From: Anaerolineales bacterium
Lineage (GTDB): Bacteria > Chloroflexota > Anaerolineae > Anaerolineales > UBA4823
Reading direction: 5' to 3'
Length of the DNA stretch: 64,000 nt
Assembly (NCBI GenBank): GCA_016929095.1
Contig: JAFGJM010000004.1
Coordinates: 109,688 to 173,687, forward strand
Part shown: positions 8,481 to 18,078 of the stretch, piece after piece
Layout of the letters: each line of letters begins with the position of its first letter
How positions within the stretch are numbered: the stretch's first letter is position 1
Notes under the pieces: model-generated
Seen by the model: the letters and a program-made list of their open reading frames with translations, nothing else
Told to the model about the DNA's origin: nothing
The model's database searches: none
Position numbers and translations under genes: made by a program

Positions 8481-10583
8481 TTAACTTATTTCGACTTCAT
8501 CACAAGTGAGAATCCCTTCTTTAACTACCAATGCTGCCGCGCCACCATTCAGGGGTTGATCGTTATCAACCAGGTCGAATAGTTGATTTCCATCTACCCA
8601 ACCCTGGAGGTGTGTACCATTAACCTTGAGCACCAGATTATATTTGACATTGAATTGGAGTGGGAAATCAACCTCTTTAAGTACAGAATTATCCCCCAAT
8701 GTTTTTACCAAACGGATTTTACCGTCATTACATAGCAGCAAAGCATAGTAACGCCTTAACCCTTGTACAGATACTGCAACCCCCATTGAATCTGCCATAA
8801 AGCTGCTAATGCTGGCTTTCACCTGGTAGTTATTCCATTCACGAGTACCTTGAATGATCATGCCTATCCCCTCGTTTTGGATTAATCGAAATGATTCACT
8901 AACCGAACCTTCCCAGTAGTCAACAGCATCAACCCAAGTGCGTTGCCAAAGGGAGTTTTCGACATTTGGTCGAGTTAGTCGCAGGTGAGGAGTGCCACTC
9001 CATGTCAGGTAATCCAGATATAGTGTGCCAGATTCTTCGCCATTTCCATGAATTTTTATACCAACAGCCTGGATAGGCAATCCGTTCAAGTCGGGTATTG
9101 TCCATGAAAAATGGCAACGTTCACCGGGGTTGAAAGAAACCATTGGTCCTTCGAATGCCTGGAGAGTATCTTTCGCACCATAATACTTTATAAAGAGACA
9201 CCCTTCTATTGTGCTTGAGTTTGTTGGATCTGCTTCAATTTCTGCTTTGATTGTTTGTCCCGGATAGAGCGTTGGGCTTGCAATCAATTCGTAAGTACGC
9301 TGCTTAAGATCTGAAAAAGGAATAAAGGTTTGGGTGGAAACAGCACAAAACCAATCGGGTTCCTTGCTATGAAATTGAAGCGCCAGACTTCGAGAGCCTA
9401 TAATACTATGACCTGCAATATTGGTAACTGTTATAGTGGCGTTCGATGAGAGCATTTCATCCCATTGAAAACCTTGGACTGATCCTGGCAATTCGAAATG
9501 GAATCGTGCTCCCCTCTTAGGATTGAGTGGTTCCTGATATGCTAGTGCTCGACCGATATTAACAAGGACGTATGTTTCTTGAACGGCATCGGTAATAGCC
9601 CGTCCACCATCAGAACTGGGTAAATATAGCCGGTCGGCTACCGGACCACGCCAATCGGGGCCATGATCAATACCGGCTAATCCGTTCTTGATACCCATAA
9701 AGCATCCGACATTACCGGAATTACAATCGGTATCCCATCCGCATGTGTTGACAATCATTAATGTCTTTTGGAAATCATCATCGCCGTAAAGGAGTGCCAA
9801 TTGAATCAATGCATGGTTAGGAACAATATGACAGTTGCCTGCGTAATTCGAGTATCCATATTTTTCATTGATTTTCTTACGCGACTTCCGCCAATCCGGT
9901 TCGATGGCGCGCCACTCTCTTAAATCGTTAATCAGGCGGTAAATATTTGAATCTTTTGGGATGAATTGCAAACCGGTATCTATCAGAGAACCTAGATCTC
10001 GTTCAACAAATGCCTGAGCTTCCATTGCAGCCAATACTTGAGCAGCATAAACAGCTTCCCCATCGTGACTGACACTGCTGGCTTTCTTTGCCAACTCGGC
10101 TGCCAGTTCCGGGTCGCCAGGAGCTACCATAGCCCAGCCATCGATGAAAATCTGTGCTCCAATTTGTTCGGCAACCACTTTACCATTCATGGCAATAGAC
10201 CCACTTTGAGGGGCTGGAATGCCATGTTTCAGTCGCAGATATGCGGTGTGCTCAGTTGAATGTCCCATTCCCCCCCACCATAAAATGGTACGTTTTTCTA
10301 TCAGATAATTCAACCAGGTTTGACCGATTTGAGCAGAAGTGATATTGCGTTGATTACCGTGATCGGGTAAAGCGCGAAGGAAGGTGAAAGTTCCTGCAAT
10401 ATCGTCATCAGGGACGACTAAAGGAACGTTGAACTTATTATGGACGTAATAATTTACCTCTCCGAGTTCAGCCATTATTTTTTCATATAACCAATTTTCG
10501 AAGGGGCGTCCCAAATAAACACCAATTATTTTTCCAAGGATTCCGGCATAGACTCGTTCAGTGTAATCATATGGAAGGGTCAT
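8481..10583 (-). CDS. ADP-ribosylglycohydrolase-fold enzyme with two C-terminal beta-sandwich domains
   Basis: This is a 700-residue protein. Residues about 1-340 are an ADP-ribosylglycohydrolase (DraG/ARH) fold with the metal-binding motifs VPDDDIAGT, SVSHDGEA and GWDTDCNSG. Residues about 350-540 look like a carbohydrate-binding-type beta-sandwich, and about 545-700 like a LamG/DUF1080-type jelly roll. Such additions point to a glycan or glycoside rather than protein ADP-ribosylation. No secretion signal is seen. I chose the ATG at 10583, preceded by AGGAGAAG, over the longer ORF start at 10643. The gene is convergent with the GH116-PHP unit. Its catalytic subtype (DTDC) resembles the protein at 47622. 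Confidence 0.8.
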   Translation of the reverse strand: MTLPYDYTERVYAGILGKIIGVYLGRPFENWLYEKIMAELGEVNYYVHNKFNVPLVVPDDDIAGTFTFLRALPDHGNQRNITSAQIGQTWLNYLIEKRTILWWGGMGHSTEHTAYLRLKHGIPAPQSGSIAMNGKVVAEQIGAQIFIDGWAMVAPGDPELAAELAKKASSVSHDGEAVYAAQVLAAMEAQAFVERDLGSLIDTGLQFIPKDSNIYRLINDLREWRAIEPDWRKSRKKINEKYGYSNYAGNCHIVPNHALIQLALLYGDDDFQKTLMIVNTCGWDTDCNSGNVGCFMGIKNGLAGIDHGPDWRGPVADRLYLPSSDGGRAITDAVQETYVLVNIGRALAYQEPLNPKRGARFHFELPGSVQGFQWDEMLSSNATITVTNIAGHSIIGSRSLALQFHSKEPDWFCAVSTQTFIPFSDLKQRTYELIASPTLYPGQTIKAEIEADPTNSSTIEGCLFIKYYGAKDTLQAFEGPMVSFNPGERCHFSWTIPDLNGLPIQAVGIKIHGNGEESGTLYLDYLTWSGTPHLRLTRPNVENSLWQRTWVDAVDYWEGSVSESFRLIQNEGIGMIIQGTREWNNYQVKASISSFMADSMGVAVSVQGLRRYYALLLCNDGKIRLVKTLGDNSVLKEVDFPLQFNVKYNLVLKVNGTHLQGWVDGNQLFDLVDNDQPLNGGAAALVVKEGILTCDEVEIS

Positions 10584-11378
10584 TTCTTCTCCTTTTGAGT
10601 GATGGTAACCGGGTTGTAATATCCTGTTCAAGAAAGCATTCAACCTGAGATATTTAATTCATGCTTTTCTGGGTATTTTTGAATTTTCTGCCCATTATAG
10701 TCGATAAACGCCATATCAATATTTGTCTAAAAACCCGCTATGGCTAACTGTGTAGAATTGAATAAAAGTAACATTGTGGAGAAAAAACTTGTCAAGAGGG
10801 TTCCTCGCCTAGCATAGCGCCCTCGGCGCGATTCGAACGCGCAACCGTCTGATCCGAAAAGTGGAATAAGCGTTCTTTGGCGCTTATGTAGTCTACAGAG
10901 TCCTATATATGAGGGGTATTTTGTGTATTTCGTCTATATTTTCCAAGCTTTAGTGCCCATTTGCACCAGTCATGATGGGAGGGAAGGCAGCTCTGGTTTT
11001 TTATATAGAATGTTATATTACTAATATTCGATGGGTATGATGCCGTTTTAATAATTCATTGTGAGTGACAAGTATCACCCAATAACAGTGACAATTGGTC
11101 ATTGGATTTAAATAATTTTTTAGATATAAAATAATCATCTCGAATAATGGCACGGTGTTTCACTATTAGAAACGGTTTTACTCGTGAAAAAAAACATTAA
11201 GAAAATATCGTTATATTCTCATGTGAATGTTAATTATCGGTAAACATGTTTATGGAAAGCCATGAATGTTGAACGCATTTTTAGCGAAGGAGGTGGCTTC
11301 AACATAAATGTTGATTTTTAAGATCAATGATTATGGTTTATGAACAACTGAGATAAATAAAAATAAAAGGAGAAAAAG
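10584..11378. other. Intergenic region carrying att-like copy 1 and transporter leader
   Basis: No real gene is visible. It contains the leader of the minus-strand hydrolase gene and the tRNA-Arg-derived repeat (separate entry). An AT-rich leader of the next transporter follows, with small palindromes: TGACAATTGGTCA near 11089, and TCAACAT/ATGTTGA at 11299-11314. Either could be an operator for the downstream IclR protein, but nothing confirms this. Confidence 0.5.
10817..10996 (-). repeat. att-like repeat copy 1: tRNA-Arg(TCG) 3' half plus integrase-tail-like segment
   Basis: Read on the minus strand, the last 42 nt form the 3' half of a tRNA: a loop with anticodon TCG, TCAGA stem, five-base variable loop, GCGCG/CGCGC T-stem around TTCGAAT, and an acceptor strand. 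The 5' half is absent, so it is not a functional tRNA. Upstream on that strand is about 140 bp shared with the copies at 26789 and 63490. Part of it reads as the C-terminus of a tyrosine recombinase (ELPSLPS...KAWKI stop). This copy carries an in-frame TGA and a small deletion. It is most simply a decayed attachment site. Confidence 0.7.
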
Positions 11379-13061
11379 ATGAAAGTCCGATATACCAATA
11401 TTCTTGTCGTCATGGTGATCATTTTTTCCATGATTATTGTCTCTTGTCAGTCGGCTCCGACGCCTGAAGAAACAATACCAACTGAGGCAGTGCAATTAAC
11501 AGATGAAATTGAAGGGGTTGTTGAAGAAACAGAACAACCCGCGACTTCATCAGAAAAGCCGACTATTATAGTAGCCATTGATGGCGATATTGATCATATT
11601 GAATTACAACAATTCCGCACGATTGCCGGATATGACGCAACAGCAAACCTTTATGAACCACTTGTCACACAAAAAGCCGTGCAAGATGAAAATGGCGTAT
11701 GGATCGGATCGAACGATTATGTCGGTGCGGGCGCTGAATCTTGGGAGGTATCCGATGACGGTTTGGTTTACACCTTCCACCTTCGGAAAGAAGCAAAGTT
11801 TGCTGACGGTACACCTGTTACGGCAAAAGATTACTATATTACCTTTGATAGAGCCATAAACGGGAATGGTTATATAAAATTACTTTTGCCTTCTTTTGCA
11901 GGTGTTGAATCGATAGACCAGGTGAAAGTTATAGATGATTACACCCTGCAAATTACACAAAATAAAGCTTCTTCATTATCATTGATCATTTATGGTTTCC
12001 AGGTGCTTGGCGCAATGAGCGAAAAGACAATTAAAGATCATGCCACCGCTGATGATCCTTGGGCAGAAACCTGGCATCGAAATAATGCTAACCCCAGTGG
12101 GCCATATGTCATCACAAGCTGGAAACCTGGTGAGGAATATGTATTCGAACCGAATCCCTTCTACTGGCGTGGTCCAGATTATTATGGTAATTCAAAAGTA
12201 ATATATCGGGTCATTCCCGATGCATCCACCAGAGAGCAGCTTTTGAGAGCTGGGGACATCGATATCGCACAAGGTATTCCTTACAAGGATATTGCAGATT
12301 TACAGAAAGATTCTAATTTAACATTTTTCAAGATAAAGACTCCGCGCGTTTATCATGCCGGCATGAATGTCACTAAGAAACCCTTTGACGATGTCAGAGT
12401 CCGCAAAGCTGTTTCTATGGCAGTGGATTATCAAGCTATTGTTGATAATGTAATCTATGGCTTTGGAGAAAACCCAAAATCTCCGGTAGGTGTTAGTATG
12501 CCAACTCATACTGATGAATTTTGGCCATATGAAGGACCAAACATCGAAGATGCAAAAGCATTGCTGGCAGAAGCTGGATATCCGGATGGATTCGAGGTTG
12601 ATTTGCTTGTTCCTCAAGAAGATCAGGCACGGATGGATGCAGCGACCTGGATTCAAGCGGGATTGGCGACAATTGGCGTGAAGGTTAATATCAATGCACA
12701 GCCTACTGCACAATTCAACAGCTTACTTGACACGCATGAACAACCTTTCTATATGTTCGAGTGGTATTCATGGGGGAACGATCCTGCTTTCCAGCTCCAT
12801 TGGAATTTCCGTTGTGAGGCATGGACAAATTATGCGCTGTATTGCGATCCGGCTATGGATAAAATCATTGATGATTTGATTGTCACGTCTGATCCTGACA
12901 AACGCGAAGAATTAAGTTATCAAGGTCAAAAGATGGCACTTGATACGGCTACCTGGATTTACCTTTACCAAAACGATTGGGTCGTTGCTGCACAAAAGGG
13001 AGTGACTGGCGTAGGGTTCTTTAATGATCTTCATACTCACTTCTCAAATCTAACTAAATAA
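11379..13061 (+). CDS. ABC transporter substrate-binding lipoprotein, family 5
   Basis: This is a 560-residue extracellular binding protein. The signal peptide ends in a lipobox-like MIIVSC, so Cys23 would be lipidated. A Glu/Thr/Pro-rich linker of about 40 residues, typical of Chloroflexota binding proteins, precedes the SBP_bac_5 domain. Domain signatures include LAESWEVSDDGLVYTFHLRK-like residues near 120, and AKALLAEAGYPDGF near 400. A strong AAAAGGAGA ribosome binding site precedes the ATG. It heads the operon with the four transporter genes at 13198-17121. The ligand could be a peptide, glycan or sugar acid; the downstream catabolic genes favour a carbohydrate acid. Confidence 0.93.
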   Translation: MKVRYTNILVVMVIIFSMIIVSCQSAPTPEETIPTEAVQLTDEIEGVVEETEQPATSSEKPTIIVAIDGDIDHIELQQFRTIAGYDATANLYEPLVTQKAVQDENGVWIGSNDYVGAGAESWEVSDDGLVYTFHLRKEAKFADGTPVTAKDYYITFDRAINGNGYIKLLLPSFAGVESIDQVKVIDDYTLQITQNKASSLSLIIYGFQVLGAMSEKTIKDHATADDPWAETWHRNNANPSGPYVITSWKPGEEYVFEPNPFYWRGPDYYGNSKVIYRVIPDASTREQLLRAGDIDIAQGIPYKDIADLQKDSNLTFFKIKTPRVYHAGMNVTKKPFDDVRVRKAVSMAVDYQAIVDNVIYGFGENPKSPVGVSMPTHTDEFWPYEGPNIEDAKALLAEAGYPDGFEVDLLVPQEDQARMDAATWIQAGLATIGVKVNINAQPTAQFNSLLDTHEQPFYMFEWYSWGNDPAFQLHWNFRCEAWTNYALYCDPAMDKIIDDLIVTSDPDKREELSYQGQKMALDTATWIYLYQNDWVVAAQKGVTGVGFFNDLHTHFSNLTK

Positions 13062-13086
13062 ACCAAAAGATCATTTATATCGCATC

Positions 13087-13119
13087 GGAAGGACGGGGAT
13101 CTAAAAAACTCGTCCTTCC
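13087..13119 (+). terminator. Stem-loop after binding-protein gene
   Basis: GGAAGGACG and CGTCCTTCC form a 9 bp stem with an A-rich 15 nt loop, 25 nt past the stop codon. No T-run follows, so transcription probably continues into the permease genes at reduced level or the stem protects the 3' end of the binding-protein message. Confidence 0.6.
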
Positions 13120-13197
13120 AAAAGAATTCTATTATTATTAAAATGATTTTGGAATGTTGTTGGAAATTAACCATATACTCTCTTATGAATTGATATT

Positions 13198-14217
13198 ATG
13201 TCAAATTTCTTTAATTTTATTTTACGCAGATTTCTTCTTACGATAATCGCAGTTTTTGGTGTTATCATTTTGGTTTTTCTTTTAACCCGATTGCTTCCCA
13301 ATAACCCAGCTGCATTGCGAGCTGGACCTTTGGCAGATGCTGAATTAATTAAGCAATACGAAAGAGAAATGGGGTTAGATAAACCCTTGATTGTCCAATT
13401 TGGTACATATACAGGTCAATTAATGCGTGGTGATCTTGGCGATAGCTGGCGCACCAGCCAACCAGTTCGGGAAGAATTGGGTATTCGCATTCCTGCAACA
13501 TTGGAGCTGGCTTTATCTGCGTTTATTATCGCATTATTTTTTGGGGTACCCCTCGGAATTATTGCAGCTTTCTATTCTGACTCATGGATTGATCAAATAG
13601 TGCGAGTCTTTGCTACATTAGGTGCTTCGCTTGCTCTTTTTTGGTTGGCGTTAGTAGGTGTATACATTTTCTATTATTTATTGCATTGGGCTGCAGCGCC
13701 GGTTGGTCGATTAACAATCGGGATTAATGAACCTCCTGAAATTACTGGCCTTTTTCTTATTGATAGTCTCTTAGCGGGAGATATTGAAACATTTAAAGAC
13801 GCATTTAATCATCTATGGTTGCCGGCTTGCACATTGGCTTTTATTGTCAGTGCGCCGATTATTAAGATTTCTCGTTCATCTATGAAGGATGTATTGAATG
13901 CAGATTATATTCGAACTGCCAAAGCCATTGGTGTTCCACCTACGAAATTGTTATTTAAAGACGGCTTACTAAATGCTTTTATTCCGATTTTAACTATGTT
14001 GGGTATTGTCTTTGGGTATTTGATGGGTGGCAACCTGATCGTTGAACAGGTTTTCGCCTGGCCAGGGATTGGTCAATATGCATGGAAAGCATTGAGTACC
14101 AACGATTTTAATGCTGTTCAAAGTTTTGTATTACTAATTGCTGTGGTTTATGTGTCTTTGAATTTCATCATTGATTTGATCTATGCTTTGATCAATCCAC
14201 AAATTCGATTGGAATAA
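13198..14217 (+). CDS. ABC transporter permease, DppB/OppB type
   Basis: This is a 339-residue inner-membrane permease. It has an N-terminal helix (TIIAVFGVIILVFLLTRLLP), the GLDKPLIVQFGTY segment, an EAA-type loop (DVLNADYIRTAKAIG) and the FAWPGIGQYAWKA motif. It is slightly longer than the copy at 754, owing to an extra extracellular loop around residues 160-200. It is 9 bp ahead of the DppC-type gene. Sequence similarity to the first transporter is only family-level, so this is not a recent duplication. Confidence 0.93.
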   Translation: MSNFFNFILRRFLLTIIAVFGVIILVFLLTRLLPNNPAALRAGPLADAELIKQYEREMGLDKPLIVQFGTYTGQLMRGDLGDSWRTSQPVREELGIRIPATLELALSAFIIALFFGVPLGIIAAFYSDSWIDQIVRVFATLGASLALFWLALVGVYIFYYLLHWAAAPVGRLTIGINEPPEITGLFLIDSLLAGDIETFKDAFNHLWLPACTLAFIVSAPIIKISRSSMKDVLNADYIRTAKAIGVPPTKLLFKDGLLNAFIPILTMLGIVFGYLMGGNLIVEQVFAWPGIGQYAWKALSTNDFNAVQSFVLLIAVVYVSLNFIIDLIYALINPQIRLE

Positions 14218-14226
14218 AATTATAGA

Positions 14227-15123
14227 ATGAGCTCAACACAAAATAGTATTCAAAATATTGAAATTAAACCGAGTGTAATTAGCAGATCGGAGTTCTTGGG
14301 AAAGATTCGATTTTTTACTCGTTTCCCGTTATTTATTTTCGGAATATTAGTAATACTATTTTATTTACTGGTAGTGATTTTTGGCCCATCATTAACCGTT
14401 TACGATCCAACTATTCCTAATCCACAATATACATTAGGTCAGCCAAATAGCGATTATCCATTTGGAACGGATAAATTTGGGCGAGATATTCTTACCAGAG
14501 TAGTGTACGCGACCAGACTTGATTTAATGATTGCCTTATTAGTAGCTTCATTATCATTCAGCATTGGTTCTTTAATGGGGTGTATTGTTGGGTATTATGG
14601 CGGTTGGCTTGATAAAGTGATCATGCGGGTTGTTGATGTGATGTTTGCATTTCCCGCGTTTATTCTTGCGATGGCAATAACATCAGCTTTGGGGGATACA
14701 GTACAAAATGTAATTATTGCGATCGCGACCGCCTACACACCATACTTCATCCGTCTAACACGAGGAGAGATGCTCACGTTACGAACCCGTCAATACGCTG
14801 ATGCAGCCATTAGTGTAGGTAATCCAAGTTGGAGGGTAGCGTTAATTCATCTTTTACCCAATGCATTGACTCCGTCGTTAGTACAAATGACATTGGTATC
14901 AGGATGGGCAATTCTGGATGCTGCCGGATTAGCTTTTCTGGGTTTGGGGATAACGCCTCCCACGGCTGAATGGGGGGTTATGGTCTCAGAGGGCGCCCAA
15001 CGGATTATTACTGGTGAGTGGTGGGTTTGGTTATACCCTGGTGCGGCAATTGTGTTGGCTGCTTTTGCGTTTAATCTTGTTGGTGATGGATTGCGGGATA
15101 TTATGACCAGGGAGGAACAATAA
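14227..15123 (+). CDS. ABC transporter permease, DppC/OppC type
   Basis: This is a 298-residue permease. The motif FGTDKFGRDILTRVVYATR near residue 85, the EAA-like loop (RQYADAAISVG) and the AGLAFLGLGITPP segment identify the DppC subfamily. Its TAA stop overlaps the ATG of the following ATPase gene (TAATG), indicating translational coupling. It partners with the permease at 13198. Confidence 0.93.
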   Translation: MSSTQNSIQNIEIKPSVISRSEFLGKIRFFTRFPLFIFGILVILFYLLVVIFGPSLTVYDPTIPNPQYTLGQPNSDYPFGTDKFGRDILTRVVYATRLDLMIALLVASLSFSIGSLMGCIVGYYGGWLDKVIMRVVDVMFAFPAFILAMAITSALGDTVQNVIIAIATAYTPYFIRLTRGEMLTLRTRQYADAAISVGNPSWRVALIHLLPNALTPSLVQMTLVSGWAILDAAGLAFLGLGITPPTAEWGVMVSEGAQRIITGEWWVWLYPGAAIVLAAFAFNLVGDGLRDIMTREEQ

Positions 15124-16100
15124 TGTCAGCCCCGATTATTCGCGTTGAGGAATTAACGGTTTCGTTAAACACTGATGATCATCAGCGCAATATCATCGAT
15201 AGTATATCGTTTGATATGTTCCCCAAGGAAATCATGGGGTTGGTAGGTGAGAGCGGATCTGGAAAGACGATGACTGCGCTTTCGATTATGCAATTGCTTC
15301 CAAAGACAATAAAAATATGCGGGGGGAGTATTTGGTATGAGGATAAAGATTTATTGAAAATGACCTCGCGAGAAATTAGAACAATACGTGGGAATAAAAT
15401 AGCGATGATTTTTCAAAATCCGCGTATGGCGCTCAATCCACTCATGCGTGTTGGTGATCAGATTGCAAGAGCGGTTTGCTTACATTGTGAAGTTTCTTCC
15501 GAAAAAAGTAAGTCAATGGCAGTCGAACTGATGTCGCAGGTGGGGATTCCAGATGCAGAATCTCGGGCTCGCTCCTATCCACACCAATTGAGTGGAGGAA
15601 TGGCGCAGCGGGTACTGATAGCCATGATGCTTGCTTGTAAACCAAAATTATTAATTGCAGATGAGCCAACAACTGGTTTGGATGTAACAATACAAGCCCA
15701 AATATTTAAACTTATCAAAGAAATTCAATCTGAGATAGGAGTTGCGGTTTTGCTAATTACGCATGATTTTGGAGTGGTTAGCGAGGTTTGTGACAGAGTT
15801 GGAGTTATGTATGCAGGACAAATTATGGAAATTTCCAGTGTTATTGATGTTTTTACCAATCCAAAACATCCATATACACAACGTCTATTAAAAAGTATTT
15901 TAAGAGTTGATCGGAAAAGTGATTTGGATACAAATAAGGCTCTGTCTCCAATTTCAGCAGTTTTCGATTCACCAGGGTGTAGATTTGCCAGTCAGTGCGA
16001 TTGTGTTCGTCCGGAATGCTTATGGGAACGTCCAAAAATTTATACCGATTCACCTGGTCATTCTGTATATTGTTTTAATTATTCCAGGGATAATAAATAG
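15123..16100 (+). CDS. ABC transporter ATP-binding protein, DppD/OppD type
   Basis: This is a 325-residue ATPase with Walker A (GESGSGKT), signature (LSGGMAQRVLIAMML), Walker B (LLIADEP) and H-loop (LLITHDFGVV). The C-terminal peptide-transporter extension contains GCRFASQCDCVRPEC and a final Cys in VYCF, the cysteine arrangement seen in many OppD-like proteins. An AGGAGG ribosome binding site lies inside the end of the permease gene. A 67 bp gap separates it from the second ATPase. Confidence 0.93.
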   Translation: MSAPIIRVEELTVSLNTDDHQRNIIDSISFDMFPKEIMGLVGESGSGKTMTALSIMQLLPKTIKICGGSIWYEDKDLLKMTSREIRTIRGNKIAMIFQNPRMALNPLMRVGDQIARAVCLHCEVSSEKSKSMAVELMSQVGIPDAESRARSYPHQLSGGMAQRVLIAMMLACKPKLLIADEPTTGLDVTIQAQIFKLIKEIQSEIGVAVLLITHDFGVVSEVCDRVGVMYAGQIMEISSVIDVFTNPKHPYTQRLLKSILRVDRKSDLDTNKALSPISAVFDSPGCRFASQCDCVRPECLWERPKIYTDSPGHSVYCFNYSRDNK

Positions 16101-16167
16101 CAAAGTGTTTTCAGTGTAAATATCCCATCTATAAAAAATATTTCAGAAAAGGATTAAACCTACCTCA

Positions 16168-17121
16168 ATGGAACCGTTATTACGAGTGAAAGATTTGCAT
16201 AAACATTATAAGGATGGGCGTTACACAGTACATGCTGTCAATGGTGTTAATTTCGATATATTCCCGGGTGAAGCAGTAGGATTAGTTGGAGAGAGTGGAT
16301 GTGGAAAAAGCACAACTGCTCGTTGCATTTTAATGCTTGAACAACCTACTCATGGAAAGATAATTTTCAAAAATCAAGATCTCGCAGCTATGTCTGAACA
16401 TCCTTTGCGAAGTTGGCGTAGATTTTTCCAGATTGTTTTTCAAGACCCAAATGAGTCACTTAATCCTCGTTTCAATGTGAAACGAACATTGAAGGAACCG
16501 TTATTTCTCCATGGTTTGTATCAAGACAGTCATCAACTGGGTGAACTGATGAAACGCGTTACTCTGGAAATTGAGCATCTCGAAAGATATCCGCATCAAT
16601 TAAGTGGCGGACAAAAACAGCGCGTAGGTATTGCACGTGCAATTTCTACATCTCCTGATTTTGTTGTTCTCGATGAACCAACATCTTCATTAGATATGTC
16701 TCTGCGAATTCATATACTATCTCTATTACGTCGTTTACAGCGAGAAATGAATATGGCCTATTTATTTATTTCTCATGACTTGAGTACGGTTCACAACTTA
16801 TGTAACAGGGTGTTGGTAATGTATTTGGGTCGAATAATAGAAATGGGTACATCTGAAGATGTTTTTAATAACCCACAACACATATATACTCGTGCTCTTC
16901 TTTCTGCAATTCCAATCCCTGATCCTGCCATAAAGCGTAAGCGAATTCTATTACAAGGGGAGACCCCCAATTCTCGTGATATCGAAGTTGGTTGCAGTCT
17001 GCAAAAACGCTGCCCATATGTACGTCAGGAATGCAGTTTCCCGGTTCCTTACACCGATTTAGGTAAAAGACATTTAGTCGCTTGCGTATTAGCCGGAAGC
17101 GAAATTATCAACGGATCTTGA
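16168..17121 (+). CDS. ABC transporter ATP-binding protein, DppF/OppF type
   Basis: This is a 317-residue second ATPase with Walker A ([11 protein letters not shown]), Q-loop (IVFQDPNESLNP), signature (LSGGQKQRVGIARAI) and H-loop (FISHDLSTV). The C-terminal cysteines (GCSLQKRCPYVRQEC, then VACV) match the other three peptide-type ATPases in this window. It closes the transporter part of the operon. The IclR gene follows 83 bp later on the same strand. Confidence 0.93.
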   Translation: MEPLLRVKDLHKHYKDGRYTVHAVNGVNFDIFPGEAVGLVGESGCGKSTTARCILMLEQPTHGKIIFKNQDLAAMSEHPLRSWRRFFQIVFQDPNESLNPRFNVKRTLKEPLFLHGLYQDSHQLGELMKRVTLEIEHLERYPHQLSGGQKQRVGIARAISTSPDFVVLDEPTSSLDMSLRIHILSLLRRLQREMNMAYLFISHDLSTVHNLCNRVLVMYLGRIIEMGTSEDVFNNPQHIYTRALLSAIPIPDPAIKRKRILLQGETPNSRDIEVGCSLQKRCPYVRQECSFPVPYTDLGKRHLVACVLAGSEIINGS

Positions 17122-17204
17122 GTTAGCAACGAAGAGACTCCTTATTAAAGTCATGAATGAAATAACCATTCATGAATATAAAACAGGATACTTGAAGGAG
17201 AGAA

Positions 17205-17996
17205 GTGAAGAAAATATCTAAATCACCTAGTATGAAAACAAGTACGTTAGCTCATGGATTAATGCTTCTTGAGCTTACTGCCTTTATCGGCAAAAAGAAT
17301 GGTGTAACTCTTCAGGAAGCAACAAAGGCCAGTGGTATGCATCGCAGCAATGTATACAGGTATTTAAAAACCCTGGTCGATTGTGGTTGGTTAGAGTATG
17401 ACACAGAAACTTACCGATATCGTATTGGCGCAAAACCTCTTCAAATTGCAGGGGCATCACTCCAGCAATTGGATTTGCGAGTTGTAGCACATCCATTTTT
17501 GCAAGACTTGGTTGGCGAAACCTGTTTAGCCGTACATTTAGGTGTTTTGAACAAATCATCAATTGTTTACATAGACAAAGTCGAAAGCAATAGTCCGATA
17601 CAGATGCGATCCAGGCCTGGCATGATGGTTCCAGTTTATTGTACGGCAATGGGTAAAGCAATAGCGGCGACGATGAGTGAACAAGAAGTTAGGGATTTGC
17701 TTGGTACTAATTTTCCTCGACGTACTCCAAATACCATTACCTCCATTGAAGAATTTCTTATTGATCTTAAAAGAGTACAAGAACTTGGTTATGCGATTGA
17801 TAACGAAGAAAATGAGCCGGGAATCGGGTGTATTGGCGCGGCGATTTATGGTTACGATGATGAAGTAATAGGAGCAGTCAGCCTTTCAACTTTAATTCAG
17901 GATCTAACACCCGAAAACATTAAATTATTTTCCGACCGGGTAAAACGAACAGCAAATCGCATTTCACAATCAATGGGATGTCACCATAAAGATTAA
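17205..17996 (+). CDS. IclR family transcriptional regulator
   Basis: This is a 263-residue regulator with an N-terminal winged helix-turn-helix (GVTLQEATKASGMHRSNVYRYLKTL). The effector domain has the typical SIVYIDKVES, VPVYCTAMGKAIAA and GYAIDNEENEPGIGCIGAAI segments. It starts at GTG with a GAAGGAG ribosome binding site about 8 nt upstream. IclR proteins usually sense a small catabolite and repress or activate neighbouring operons. This one lies between a transporter and the AOR-centred catabolic genes and probably controls both. No clear operator was found. Confidence 0.92.
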   Translation: MKKISKSPSMKTSTLAHGLMLLELTAFIGKKNGVTLQEATKASGMHRSNVYRYLKTLVDCGWLEYDTETYRYRIGAKPLQIAGASLQQLDLRVVAHPFLQDLVGETCLAVHLGVLNKSSIVYIDKVESNSPIQMRSRPGMMVPVYCTAMGKAIAATMSEQEVRDLLGTNFPRRTPNTITSIEEFLIDLKRVQELGYAIDNEENEPGIGCIGAAIYGYDDEVIGAVSLSTLIQDLTPENIKLFSDRVKRTANRISQSMGCHHKD

Positions 17997-18078
17997 TGTT
18001 GGAAAAATTTTGAAAAATCAAAAACATTATTAAATCAAACGAATGGCTATTTTTAGATAATTATCACAGGATAATCAT

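Noticed and set aside
10817-10858. Complete tRNA-Arg gene (also at 26789 and 63490)
   Set aside because: Only the anticodon loop to the 3' end is present; the 5' half and D-arm are missing in all three copies.
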